A DNA stretch of 25,194 nt from a virus: IMG/VR virus record IMGVR_UViG_3300025769_000776, positions 1 to 25,194 of that record. One strand, given 5' to 3'. The position numbers and the translations under genes are program-made. Numbering within the stretch: the first letter of the stretch is position 1; each line of letters starts with the position of its first letter. Positions 7,619 through 15,162 of the stretch are shown here, piece after piece. A model generated the notes under the pieces. The model made no database searches. It had not been told where the DNA came from and saw nothing but the letters and a program-made list of their open reading frames with translations.

Positions 7619-8037
7619 TGGGGATCAAGGTTTCTCCAACTCTCCAGCGTAAGATTGATAGCATCAATGAGCTAACTGAAGATGCTGTCGAGCGCAAGAT
7701 GCTGCGGATAGCAGAGGACATTGTAAGGCTGTCACCCGTAGACACTGGAGCCTTTGTCAACTCTTGGAGCTTCAAGGACAACCTTGGTGGTGGACGAAGG
7801 AAGTCTTCCGCAGGCAAGCCCAGAGGCCGAAACAAAGAGTCTGAACGAGGCAAGAGCCTTAACAATTTGGTTAATGACATCCTGAAGACTGTGGACTCAG
7901 GTAGCACCCGAGGCTCTGTAAGATCAGGCCTAGAAGTCTCCGCCGCAAACTACTACTTCCTGAACCGTGCGCCTCACGCTATAAGCGTAGACCTGAAGCA
8001 CGGCATCCAAGCCCAGATTAGGAATTTACATGGCTAG
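7618..8037 (+). CDS. HK97 gp10-like neck / tail completion protein
   Basis: A 139-aa basic protein starting with GTG, overlapping the preceding TAG by one base; a GAGGTGATGG stretch upstream serves as ribosome binding site. An N-terminal helix is followed by IVRLSPVDTGAFVNSWSF, which is the signature of HK97 gp10-like proteins ('SPVDTGxLxxSW'). A charged, flexible Gly/Arg/Lys-rich loop follows, then YYFLNRAPHAISVDLKHGIQ. These proteins join the completed head to the tail terminator ring. The 3' end overlaps the tail terminator gene by 8 bp, suggesting coupled expression. Confidence 0.82.
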   Translation: MGIKVSPTLQRKIDSINELTEDAVERKMLRIAEDIVRLSPVDTGAFVNSWSFKDNLGGGRRKSSAGKPRGRNKESERGKSLNNLVNDILKTVDSGSTRGSVRSGLEVSAANYYFLNRAPHAISVDLKHGIQAQIRNLHG

Positions 8038-8452
8038 TATCTACAGGGACATCCGAGCCGCCTTAGAGACTAAGCTGATCGCAGTGTCGGGCATCCCGGC
8101 TATTTCCCACGAGAACGTCTCCTACGAGCGCACCAGCGGCACTTCTTATGTTGAGACTAGTTTTCTACCCACCGCCCGCAGATCCGCTGTACGAGGCTTA
8201 AATCCCCAGCAAAGGTATGATGGGGTTTTTCGTGTAGTCTGCTACACAGCAGAGGGCAATGGCCCCGGTGCGGCAGACGAACTCGCTGATAAGGTGCTAG
8301 AGGCCTTTGAGGCTACCACAGATGTCTCCTACACTAACAGCAGTGATGAGACGTTTGTTGTGTCTATCGACTATGCCGAGCGAGAAGGTGGCGGTTTAGA
8401 CACTCCGTTTTATTTTGTGCCGGTCAACATCGGCTTCTACATTTATAACTAA
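8030..8452 (+). CDS. Tail terminator protein (DUF4128-like)
   Basis: A 140-aa protein beginning MASIYRDIRAALETKL, with a central YDGVFRVVCYTAEGNGPGAADELADKVLEAFE and a C-terminal VNIGFYIYN. The helix, then strand, then 'G.G.A.ELAD.VL..F' helix pattern is that of DUF4128/gpU-like tail terminators, which cap the tail tube at its final length and give the surface that binds the head. It lies between the gp10-like and the tail tube genes, the standard order. The start ATG has TAGGA upstream and overlaps the previous gene by 8 bp. Confidence 0.82.
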   Translation: MASIYRDIRAALETKLIAVSGIPAISHENVSYERTSGTSYVETSFLPTARRSAVRGLNPQQRYDGVFRVVCYTAEGNGPGAADELADKVLEAFEATTDVSYTNSSDETFVVSIDYAEREGGGLDTPFYFVPVNIGFYIYN

Positions 8453-8463
8453 GGAGGAAGCAA

Positions 8464-9375
8464 ATGGCTTTCGCACAAGGTTCTCGTTCCCGCTTGGCTT
8501 TCGGTGTCGAAAGCACTTTCGGTACGGCAGCTACTTCTTACACTAATCTCCCATACAACACTCACTCACTGAACCTGTCGAAGGAGCGAGTAGCTGGCAA
8601 TGAGATCCAGCCAGACCGTATGCCTCGTGTAGACCGTCACGGTAACCGCTCTGTAGCTGGCGACATCACGGTAGACCTTCGTGACTCTGCTTATGACGAC
8701 CTGATTGAGTCGGCCATGCTGTCCACGTTCAGCACCGGCGTCATCAAAGTAGGCACCACCCCTAAGTTTCTGACTCTTGAAGACTACGCCGCTGACATCG
8801 ACCAAGCACGTCTGTTTACTGGCTGTGCAGTATCGACTATGGGTGTCTCGATGGCCCCTAATCAGATGGTGACTGCCACCTTCGGTATGGTCGGTAAAGA
8901 TATGACCATCTCTGCTACAGAGAAGACTGTATCTGCTGCTGGTGTTGGTGAGCCATTTGACGCCTACTCCGGCGAGCTGAAGGTAGCTGACGTAGATGGC
9001 ACCGGCGCAGCATCAGCACTTTCCATCGTGACCAGCGTAGACTTTACTGTCACTAACTCCTTCGCTCCTACCTTTGTTGTAGGTGATGACTCTGCTCCCG
9101 CTCTTGAGTTTGGTCGAGCAGAGATCGAAGGCACTATCACTGCATACTTTGAGGACCTGTCTCTGGTCAACCGCTTCCTGAATGAGACTGAGAGCGCCAT
9201 CGAAGTATCCGTAGCTGATCCGTCTGCTAACACCATGACCTTCCTTTTCCCACGGGTGAAGTTCAACGCAGCAGACATTCCGGTTGATGGCCCAACCTCC
9301 CGTGTAGTAAGCCTTCCGTTTGTGGCTCTGTACGACGATACGGAACTGACTAACCTGAAGATCACTACGGCATAA
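8464..9375 (+). CDS. Major tail tube protein
   Basis: A 303-aa tail tube subunit. The N-terminal region has RLAFGVESTFGTAAT, then LNLSKERVAGNEIQPDRMP, RVDRHGNRSVAGDITVDLRD and YDDLIESAML. This is the pattern of the Phage_tube_2 type of tail tube protein (ESTxGT... NEI..DR... RHGN..V.GDI... DDLLE). The C-terminal two thirds is beta-rich with conserved-looking turns, ending LPFVALYDDTELTNLKITTA. A strong AAGGAGG ribosome binding site and biased codons fit a highly expressed virion protein. An intrinsic terminator-like hairpin follows, which may end or reduce transcripts that must make more tube protein than tape measure. Confidence 0.93.
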   Translation: MAFAQGSRSRLAFGVESTFGTAATSYTNLPYNTHSLNLSKERVAGNEIQPDRMPRVDRHGNRSVAGDITVDLRDSAYDDLIESAMLSTFSTGVIKVGTTPKFLTLEDYAADIDQARLFTGCAVSTMGVSMAPNQMVTATFGMVGKDMTISATEKTVSAAGVGEPFDAYSGELKVADVDGTGAASALSIVTSVDFTVTNSFAPTFVVGDDSAPALEFGRAEIEGTITAYFEDLSLVNRFLNETESAIEVSVADPSANTMTFLFPRVKFNAADIPVDGPTSRVVSLPFVALYDDTELTNLKITTA

Positions 9376-9393
9376 GAATCCCTTGGCCGAGGG

Positions 9394-9437
9394 GAGAGAG
9401 GTGAGCTTGTCGGGTGGCTCCCTCTCTCATTCATTTT
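9394..9437 (+). terminator. Hairpin terminator or attenuator after the tail tube gene
   Basis: GAGAGAGGTGAGC (9394-9406) pairs with GCTCCCTCTCTC (9417-9428), leaving one bulged T and a 10-base loop. It is followed by ATTCATTTT, an imperfect U-run. It lies in the only sizeable intergenic gap (89 bp) of the window. The short U-run suggests partial rather than full termination, since all downstream genes share the strand and show no obvious new promoter. Confidence 0.65.
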
Positions 9438-9464
9438 CCCACCCGCCCATAAAGGAACCCGACT

Positions 9465-9866
9465 ATGGATTTGAAGAACCTTACCCCAGCTTCGGACACC
9501 ATCGAAGTTATTCTGGTACATCCAAACACTCTTGAGCCTCTGATGAACGAAGGCTCAGACAATGAAATGAGTATTACTCTGTATGCACCACACTCCAAGG
9601 AGTACAAGAAGCTGGTGCATGAGCAGACCGACAAGCGACTGGCTCAGATGCAGAAAAGCAAGAAAGTGCAAATCTCTGCTTCCGACTTAGAGAAGTCGTC
9701 TATTGACATTCTGGCTAAGGCTACAAAGGAGTGGGACATCACTTATGACGGTGAAAGCCCCAAGCTAACTGTACCGAAGGCACGGGAAATCTACTCAGAG
9801 TATTTCTGGATCAAAGACCAGCTTGAAGAGGCGATTAACGAAACTCTGGATTTTACGCAGGCCTAA
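9465..9866 (+). CDS. Tail assembly chaperone (lambda gpG-like)
   Basis: A 133-aa protein with an N-terminal beta part (IEVILVHPNTLEPLMNEG, then SITLYAPHSKEYKKLV) and a helical C-terminal part. The gene follows the tail tube and precedes the tape measure gene, as lambda G does. The ATG has AAAGGA upstream. It overlaps an open -1 frame, so most ribosomes should make this short form while a minority make the extended G-T form. The short form is expected to coat the tape measure protein and recruit tube subunits during assembly; it is usually not found in virions. Confidence 0.85.
   Translation: MDLKNLTPASDTIEVILVHPNTLEPLMNEGSDNEMSITLYAPHSKEYKKLVHEQTDKRLAQMQKSKKVQISASDLEKSSIDILAKATKEWDITYDGESPKLTVPKAREIYSEYFWIKDQLEEAINETLDFTQA
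9848..9854 (+). other. Candidate -1 ribosomal slippery site (GGATTTT)
   Basis: Zero-frame codons are CTG GAT TTT ACG CAG GCC TAA. The -1 frame is open only from 9839, so the slip must occur between there and the TAA at 9864. GGATTTT is the best match: the A-site TTT re-pairs perfectly after a -1 slip, while the P-site GAT to GGA is poor, so the site is not canonical XXXYYYZ. Confidence 0.5.
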
Positions 9867-10201
9867 TTGACGATTTGGTTGAGTTCGCAGAGTGGACTTT
9901 CGACCTATCTAAGAGTCAAGATGGCGCAACAAAACTAGAACATTTAGAGCAAGTAGAAAGGCAGACAGGACGTACTCCAAAGGAATTAGAAGGCCCCGAC
10001 TTCCCTATTTCCATCGAGTATCTCTGGTCTGCCTTTATTAGTTTGTCCTCTGCTAGGACATCAGGCTTCAGTGGCCCTAACCCGATAACCTACGAAGAAA
10101 TTAGAGCATGGAAGGAACTAACTCATACGCCGCTATCTGCCAGAGACGTAGAAGCAGTTAAACGGCTTGACTTAGTTTACATGAGGGTTATGAATGGCTG
10201 A
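9854..10201 (+). CDS. Tail assembly chaperone frameshift extension (gpT-like part of G-T)
   Basis: The -1 frame relative to the upstream chaperone is open from 9839 (after a TAA at 9836-9838) to 10201. The only candidate starts near its beginning, such as a TTG at 9875, have no ribosome binding site. It encodes YAGLIDDLVEFAEWTFDLSK, then a helical stretch and a C-terminal RDVEAVKRLDLVYMRVMNG. With a slip at GGATTTT the product would be about 245 aa: 130 residues of G plus 115 here. The tape measure ATG overlaps its TGA. This is the lambda G/GT arrangement found in most siphophages. I infer expression by -1 frameshifting; independent initiation looks unlikely. Confidence 0.8.
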   Translation, partial: YAGLIDDLVEFAEWTFDLSKSQDGATKLEHLEQVERQTGRTPKELEGPDFPISIEYLWSAFISLSSARTSGFSGPNPITYEEIRAWKELTHTPLSARDVEAVKRLDLVYMRVMNG

Positions 10202-12467
10202 CATTAAGATCACCATAGATTCTAGCCAAATACGGCAGGCACAGAAAGACACAAAAGCACTAGAGGATGCTACTACCCGTTTTTCTAAAAAGCTAGACCC
10301 TCTTCTTAAAAAAGAAAAGGCATTTGCTACTGCTGTAAAACAAGTCAACGATGCTATGCGACTGGGTGTTGCTACTCAGAAGCAGGCTATTGCTGAGATT
10401 GAACGTCTTGGCAAAGAGTTTGGACAGACTAAAGAACAAATAGACCGAACCACAGCGTCTATGACGGGTATTCGTAAGAATACTAACCGCATGAACGCTG
10501 TGATCCAAAATGCTGGCTATCAGTTTGGTGACTTTGCTGTTCAGGTTCAATCCGGACAAAACGTGCTTGTGGCTTTTTCTCAGCAGGGTGCGCAGTTAGC
10601 GGGCCTTCTTCCCGGTGTAGCTGGTGCGGTCACAGGTATAGCTCTGGTTATTGGGTCCAGTCTAGCTAGAGCATTAATGGAAGGCACCAATTTGTTTGTG
10701 TCTTTTACTGGCGCATCCGAAGATGCCAAAGAGGCTATTGAAGACCTTACCTCTACAGCAGATCGTTTTGGGGAGGCCTTGCAAGGTGCTGTTGGACCGG
10801 GTGCGGAGAAGTTTGCTGAGACCGTTATCAGAGGAAAGTTTAATGCTGCTATAAAAGAGGCTTCCGAGCAGCTAGAAACTTTGCGCAGGGAAATTGATCC
10901 CATGCGAGAGCGAAGTTTTTTTGATCCTACTGGAATTACTGGTATCATAGACGCAAACAGAACTTTATACCTGTTGAGAACTGGTGCATTTGAGGCTAGA
11001 GTTGAGCTTATGAAGCTCATAGATACAATTAATAAGCCTCTTGATTTTAATGATGTAGACGAGTTAGACCAGAGGCTTAGGGATATTACTAAGCTGATAG
11101 ACGAGTTTGAAGACCAACTTACCCCCAAACAGCTTGAAGGCCTTATTGAGGCATACTCCGCTGTTTATGATCGCCAAAGGCAGCTTCAAGAGCAACAAAA
11201 AGAAATAACAGACGAGTCTGATAACACCGCAGATTCGGTTGAAGAAATTGTCTTGCTGACAAAAGAGCTTGTAAGCCTCCACAGGCAGCTACAATCCCTT
11301 TCTGGCAGCATTGAAGAGACATTTAAGAGAACAGCCATTCAGGCCAGTCTTATTGGCGAGGGAATGGACAAAAGCATTTCGTCTCAAGTGGCCTCTATGC
11401 AGGTTCGTCTTGATCAAGAAAAAGAGCTACTATCGACCCTGCTAGACGAGGGGGTTCTCCCGTTAGGAGAGGTAGCAGAGACTGTTGCGAACCGAGAGCG
11501 ACAATTTAACGAATTTAAGGCAAACCTAGAGGCTATAAGGTCGGCTTCCTCGGCTGGGACTGGAGGTTCACGACGATCTCAAGTAGACGCTCATGTTAAA
11601 GAATACGAGCGGCTTCAGCAAAATATTGAGGACACTCTAAAGAGCTACCAGAAACAAGCTCAACTTGAACTCAAACTGATCGGCCTTTCTAAGGAAGAGG
11701 CGGAGCTTACTAAGTTTGTCTTTGACCTTGAGAAGAAGTTGGGAGTTACCCGAGAGCAGCTTAACGTAGACCAGCAAGCTCAATACGATGCTATTCTTGC
11801 GGCCAAGCAGAAAGAGATCGAGCTTACTAAGCAGCAGCAAGAAGAAGAAGAGAAGCTGGCTGAGGCTAAGAAGCGAGTAGAAGCCGTAGCCAGCAGCCTT
11901 GCCAGCGAGACCGTAGGCGCACTCAAGAGCATTGCGAACGGCACTAAGACTGCTTCTGAAGCGTTCCGAGACATGGCTCTGAATATCATTCAGCAGATCA
12001 TGGACATCCTCATTTGGCAACCGTTGATCGAGAGCCTTACTCGGTCCATCTCTGGTGCCTTTACTCCTGCTGGCGCTGGTGGCACAGGTATTGCGGGAGG
12101 CTTTATTAGCTCCCTCTTCGGGTTCCAGAATGGTGGTGCCTTTAGTGCTGGTAACGTGATCCCCTTCGCCAGAGGCGGGATTGTAGGCTCTCCAACCTAC
12201 TTTGGCATGGCTGGTGGTCGTACTGGTCTTATGGGGGAGGCTGGACCCGAGGCTATCATGCCCCTGAAGCGAGGCCCCGGCGGCAAGCTAGGTGTAGAAG
12301 GCGGCGGCAACGTAACTGTCAATCAGACCTTCCAGTTTGCAGCTAACGGTGACGACTCAGTTAAGAAGATTATAGCTGAGGCCGCACCGAAGATTGCCAA
12401 GCTGACTGAAGCACAGATCATTAACTCCCGTCAGAGAGGCGGTCAGATGCGGAGGGCCTTTAGTTAA
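10194..12467 (+). CDS. Tail length tape measure protein
   Basis: A 757-aa protein, mostly helical, that spans the tail lumen during assembly and sets tail length; at about 0.15 nm per residue this predicts roughly 110 nm. The N-terminal 100 residues are coiled-coil-like. A typical motif, NAGYQFGDFAVQVQSGQN, begins at about residue 106, followed by a hydrophobic Gly/Ala segment (about 135-162) suited to membrane insertion during DNA ejection. A Gln/Glu/Lys coiled coil covers about 489-569. The C-terminal region has FARGGIVGSPTYFG (about 657) and MGEAGPEAIMPLKRG (about 678), hallmarks of lambda H-like proteins. The ATG overlaps the preceding TGA and has a GAGGG site. The 5' half is visibly more AT-rich than the 3' end. 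Confidence 0.95.
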   Translation: MADIKITIDSSQIRQAQKDTKALEDATTRFSKKLDPLLKKEKAFATAVKQVNDAMRLGVATQKQAIAEIERLGKEFGQTKEQIDRTTASMTGIRKNTNRMNAVIQNAGYQFGDFAVQVQSGQNVLVAFSQQGAQLAGLLPGVAGAVTGIALVIGSSLARALMEGTNLFVSFTGASEDAKEAIEDLTSTADRFGEALQGAVGPGAEKFAETVIRGKFNAAIKEASEQLETLRREIDPMRERSFFDPTGITGIIDANRTLYLLRTGAFEARVELMKLIDTINKPLDFNDVDELDQRLRDITKLIDEFEDQLTPKQLEGLIEAYSAVYDRQRQLQEQQKEITDESDNTADSVEEIVLLTKELVSLHRQLQSLSGSIEETFKRTAIQASLIGEGMDKSISSQVASMQVRLDQEKELLSTLLDEGVLPLGEVAETVANRERQFNEFKANLEAIRSASSAGTGGSRRSQVDAHVKEYERLQQNIEDTLKSYQKQAQLELKLIGLSKEEAELTKFVFDLEKKLGVTREQLNVDQQAQYDAILAAKQKEIELTKQQQEEEEKLAEAKKRVEAVASSLASETVGALKSIANGTKTASEAFRDMALNIIQQIMDILIWQPLIESLTRSISGAFTPAGAGGTGIAGGFISSLFGFQNGGAFSAGNVIPFARGGIVGSPTYFGMAGGRTGLMGEAGPEAIMPLKRGPGGKLGVEGGGNVTVNQTFQFAANGDDSVKKIIAEAAPKIAKLTEAQIINSRQRGGQMRRAFS

Positions 12468-13111
12468 TGGCTATCTCTTACCCCCTTTCAACACCTACCA
12501 CAATAGGTATTGAGAAGATCGAGCTTCGTGCTAATAACGCTATTGGCGTAAGTTCGTCCCCTTTTACGTTTAAACAACAAGTGGTGCAGCATCAAGGACA
12601 GCGTTGGGAGGCCTCGGTGACTATCCCCCCTGTCCGTAAAGACCTTGCAGAAGAGTGGATCGCTTTCCTGCTCAAGCTACAAAGCCATGCAGGGGGGAAC
12701 ATGGGGACTTTCTATCTGGGAGACCCTAACATGACAAGCCCAAGGGGCATCGTTCAGGCGGCTACTTCTGTGACCTTAAATTCTGCGGCGTCAGTTGGAG
12801 ATGAGAGCGTAAGCCTGACTAAAAGTGGTGGCCCTTCTAAGACCAATTTTCTACTGCCCGGTGATTATATCCAGATCGGTTCTGGTGCTACGCAAACCTT
12901 GCACAAAGTTCTCAATGCAGTCAACCTAGATGGGTCTGGGGTAGGTTCTGCTGACATTTGGCCGCATATTCGTGGGACCATTGCTTCTGGGACTTCTGTA
13001 ATCCATCAGTCACCTAAAGGGGTCTTTCGATTAACGTCAGGTTTAACCTCTTGGTCTATTAATAACGCCAGCATGTATGGCATCTCTTTTGACGCTGTTG
13101 AGGTAATATAA
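12467..13111 (+). CDS. Distal tail / minor tail protein
   Basis: A 214-aa beta-rich protein encoded directly after the tape measure gene, sharing the A of its TAATG junction. The N-terminal half has FTFKQQVVQHQGQRWEASV, then AEEWIAFLLKLQSHAGGNMGTFYLGDPN, a pattern seen in environmental siphophage proteins annotated as distal tail proteins. A beta domain with GDYIQIGSG follows, and the end reads YGISFDAVEVI. The protein should form the ring that joins the tube to the tip complex. Placement and pattern support this; I cannot show homology to a solved Dit structure. Confidence 0.7.
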   Translation: MAISYPLSTPTTIGIEKIELRANNAIGVSSSPFTFKQQVVQHQGQRWEASVTIPPVRKDLAEEWIAFLLKLQSHAGGNMGTFYLGDPNMTSPRGIVQAATSVTLNSAASVGDESVSLTKSGGPSKTNFLLPGDYIQIGSGATQTLHKVLNAVNLDGSGVGSADIWPHIRGTIASGTSVIHQSPKGVFRLTSGLTSWSINNASMYGISFDAVEVI

Positions 13112-13485
13112 TGGCAAACATCAATCACAAACGTGGCGACACCTTCCAGTTAGATTTTACATTGGAGTCAAGCGGAGTTGCCATTGATCTTACCAACTTT
13201 ACCATTCGAGCGATGGCCAGAGACTCAAGCGGCACTACGCAAGTAGAGTGGAACCAGACTAACAATGGAGTAAACGTCACCGACGCCGCTGGTGGACTGT
13301 TTAACTTGAAATCAGAGGCCGAGTATTCCTCCTTACCCACCGGGCAAAAGGCCACTGAAGATTGGCCTATAGGCGTCCTAAGTGTGGATGTGGAGTTTAC
13401 TGACGGCTCTATCACTCCCAATTCAGTAAGCTCTTCTGATACATTCACTATTACTGTTATAGAAGACATTACAAGGAACGACTAA
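13111..13485 (+). CDS. Baseplate/fibre adaptor protein, copy 1
   Basis: A 124-aa protein, predicted as a single beta-sandwich. It begins NINHKRGDTFQLDFTL, with LTNFTIRAMARDSS and a C-terminal SSSDTFTITVIEDITRN. A second gene at 14824 encodes a clear paralogue: HK.GDT, TN.TI, RDS, SS.TF.I.V..DITR are shared in the same order. The pattern resembles the N-terminal domain of BppU-type baseplate proteins, which hook fibres to the tail tip. It is followed two bases later by a collagen-like fibre gene, as is copy 2. I infer that it is an adaptor linking the following fibre to the baseplate. Start: ATG sharing the A of the upstream TAA. Confidence 0.72.
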   Translation: MANINHKRGDTFQLDFTLESSGVAIDLTNFTIRAMARDSSGTTQVEWNQTNNGVNVTDAAGGLFNLKSEAEYSSLPTGQKATEDWPIGVLSVDVEFTDGSITPNSVSSSDTFTITVIEDITRND

Positions 13486-13487
13486 CA

Positions 13488-14066
13488 ATGGCAAAGTTTG
13501 ATCTAACAGCTACAGTTAATACGTCACTGGCAAGCACCACACTAGAGGGTGAACCGGGTTTTACTGTGGGGGTTCTCTCTGGAGTAGGCCAGCAGGGACC
13601 GGCAGGAAACGACGGCACGAATGGCACCGGGTTTAGTGGCGGAAGCTACGACAGTTCGACTGGTCGGGTCACTCTGGTTGGCGATGGTATCGCAAATGTT
13701 GTGACTGACGACCTTCGTGGGGCAGACGGCGCCGATGGAACAAATGGTACTGATGGCGTCGATGGTGACCGAGACATTCCTGCAAGCACTAGCACGACCA
13801 CTGTAGTCGCTGCGGATGCCGGATATCATTTGAACACTAGCTCTAATGTAACAATTAATACTTCTACTGCGTTTGGTGTTGGTGATGTTGTAACGATCTA
13901 CAACAGCGGAACCTCTTCCATTAACATCAACGCTGGCTCTGGTGTGACTTTTCAGCTTGCGGGGACTTCTACCACTGGTAACAGGCAGTTGGCCCAGAAG
14001 GGTGTCGCTTCGGCTCTTTGCGTGTCTTCCAATACTTATGTACTAGCAGGCGCAGGCTTAACTTAA
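13488..14066 (+). CDS. Collagen-like fibre protein, copy 1
   Basis: A 192-aa protein. After an N-terminal MAKFDLTATVN strand come two Gly-X-Y stretches, GQQGPAGNDGTNGTG (about residues 34-48) and GADGADGTNGTDGVDGD (about 79-95), with a beta segment between them that reads YDSSTGRVTLVGDGIANVV. The C-terminal domain contains GYHLNTSSNVTINTS and GVGDVVTIYNSGTSSININA, then a closing CVSSNTYVLAGAGLT, a beta domain common at the end of short phage fibres. Gly-X-Y repeats form trimeric triple helices, so a thin trimeric fibre is likely. The N-terminus (MAK-aromatic-acidic-L..TVN) matches that of the gene at 15162, the second member of the duplicated module. Confidence 0.8.
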   Translation: MAKFDLTATVNTSLASTTLEGEPGFTVGVLSGVGQQGPAGNDGTNGTGFSGGSYDSSTGRVTLVGDGIANVVTDDLRGADGADGTNGTDGVDGDRDIPASTSTTTVVAADAGYHLNTSSNVTINTSTAFGVGDVVTIYNSGTSSININAGSGVTFQLAGTSTTGNRQLAQKGVASALCVSSNTYVLAGAGLT

Positions 14067-14812
14067 TGTCTCAGACGCAAGCACTAATAATGGGGTATGA
14101 AGTCACAGAGGTCATCGACTCCTTTGATTTAGGCATTTCTAGTACCTCTGACACTATTGTTCTTCCCTCAAACGAAAGGGGTTGGTGTTTAGAAAGAACT
14201 ACAGCCTTTGGTTACACAGGATACCTCTGGCAAACAGACACAACTGATAACAGCTTGTTTCGTCGTTTTCAGTGGTCTGGGTCCGCTTGGACCAGTACGA
14301 GTACAACTGTGTCTCACGGCATGTCAGGCATACCAGCCGGGATGGCAGATAGTGGAACGTATCTATGTGCAGTCAGCACTTCTGGAGAGTTTACACGGGT
14401 TGCTAAGTCTAACTATGCTGTGGTGACTTCTACTCTTGACTCGTCTAACAATCTTCAAGGCCTTCTTTGGGACGGATCAAATTTTTATGCTGGTAGTTTT
14501 ACATACCCGACAAAAGTCTATAAGGTAAATAATCCCGCTGGCACTAGCCCAAGTATCACAGAATACACACTACCTTCTGGCGGCGACACTGGTGTAAACC
14601 GAAGTGCCACTTACAATCACGACAATCAGCACTACATCCTTGGGGACTCTAACGACTTAGACTTTTATTCGGGAAGTAATCTATCTACTTTTGTAAAAAA
14701 TGTTACCGCCTCAGACTCAACCTCTGACGAAATTGATTATTTTGAGCAATCAGATAATACTCGGTGGATTCTTGTCGGCGACAATGGCACTTTGTATGTG
14801 TATAATCCTTAG
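14066..14812 (+). CDS. Putative beta-propeller-like tail protein, function unknown
   Basis: A 248-aa protein rich in Ser, Thr, Tyr, Trp and Asp, without Lys-rich helices. It has repeated units in which an aromatic strand is followed by an Asp/Asn turn: GYLWQTDTTDNSLFRRFQW, GLLWDGSNFYAGSF, HYILGDSNDLDFYSGS and RWILVGDNGTLYVYNP. Such spacing suggests a beta-propeller or other blade-like fold. The ATG at 14066 shares the A of the upstream TAA; a longer reading from a TTG at 14018 would overlap the previous gene. It lies between the two copies of the adaptor/fibre module, so it is probably a tail-tip or receptor-binding protein. I do not recognise a family. Confidence 0.65.
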   Translation: MSQTQALIMGYEVTEVIDSFDLGISSTSDTIVLPSNERGWCLERTTAFGYTGYLWQTDTTDNSLFRRFQWSGSAWTSTSTTVSHGMSGIPAGMADSGTYLCAVSTSGEFTRVAKSNYAVVTSTLDSSNNLQGLLWDGSNFYAGSFTYPTKVYKVNNPAGTSPSITEYTLPSGGDTGVNRSATYNHDNQHYILGDSNDLDFYSGSNLSTFVKNVTASDSTSDEIDYFEQSDNTRWILVGDNGTLYVYNP

Positions 14813-14823
14813 TGAGAAATAAA

Positions 14824-15162
14824 ATGGCGACTATCACTCATAAGCAGGGTGACACTCTGGAGCTTACCTTCCAACTTAAGAGGGATGGTACGGCTGTGGA
14901 CATCACCAACTACACAATCACCAGTCAGTTGAGAGACTCTACGGACACTCTCCTGACCACGGATAACTTTAACGGCAGTCTCACCTTTACACTGATTGAC
15001 GCCTCTGCTGGTCAGTTCCAATTGTCTGCCTCTTCCACTGCTACAGCAGAGTGGGATACTCGCAAGTATGACTGTGACGTACAGCTTATTGATGGCGACA
15101 ACGAGACCAGTTCCTCTGAGACGTTCAAGATCAATGTAGTCAAAGATATTACGAGGGTCTAA
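14824..15162 (+). CDS. Baseplate/fibre adaptor protein, copy 2
   Basis: A 112-aa paralogue of the adaptor at 13111: MATITHKQGDTLELTF against MANINHKRGDTFQLDF, then DITNYTI, RDS and a C-terminal SSSETFKINVVKDITRV. The ATG at 14824 was chosen because it aligns exactly with the start of copy 1; a GTG at 14812 would add four residues and overlaps the upstream stop. The ribosome binding site is weak (GAGA). It is followed by a collagen-like fibre gene whose ATG shares the A of its TAA. Divergence is considerable, so the duplication is old or the copies were acquired separately. Confidence 0.75.
   Translation: MATITHKQGDTLELTFQLKRDGTAVDITNYTITSQLRDSTDTLLTTDNFNGSLTFTLIDASAGQFQLSASSTATAEWDTRKYDCDVQLIDGDNETSSSETFKINVVKDITRV

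Noticed and set aside
9431-9442. TCATTTTCCCAC shared by the intergenic gap and the endolysin linker repeats (24907, 24928)
   Set aside because: A shared 12-mer between two places in 25 kb is expected by chance, and the endolysin copies are explained by coding repeats.
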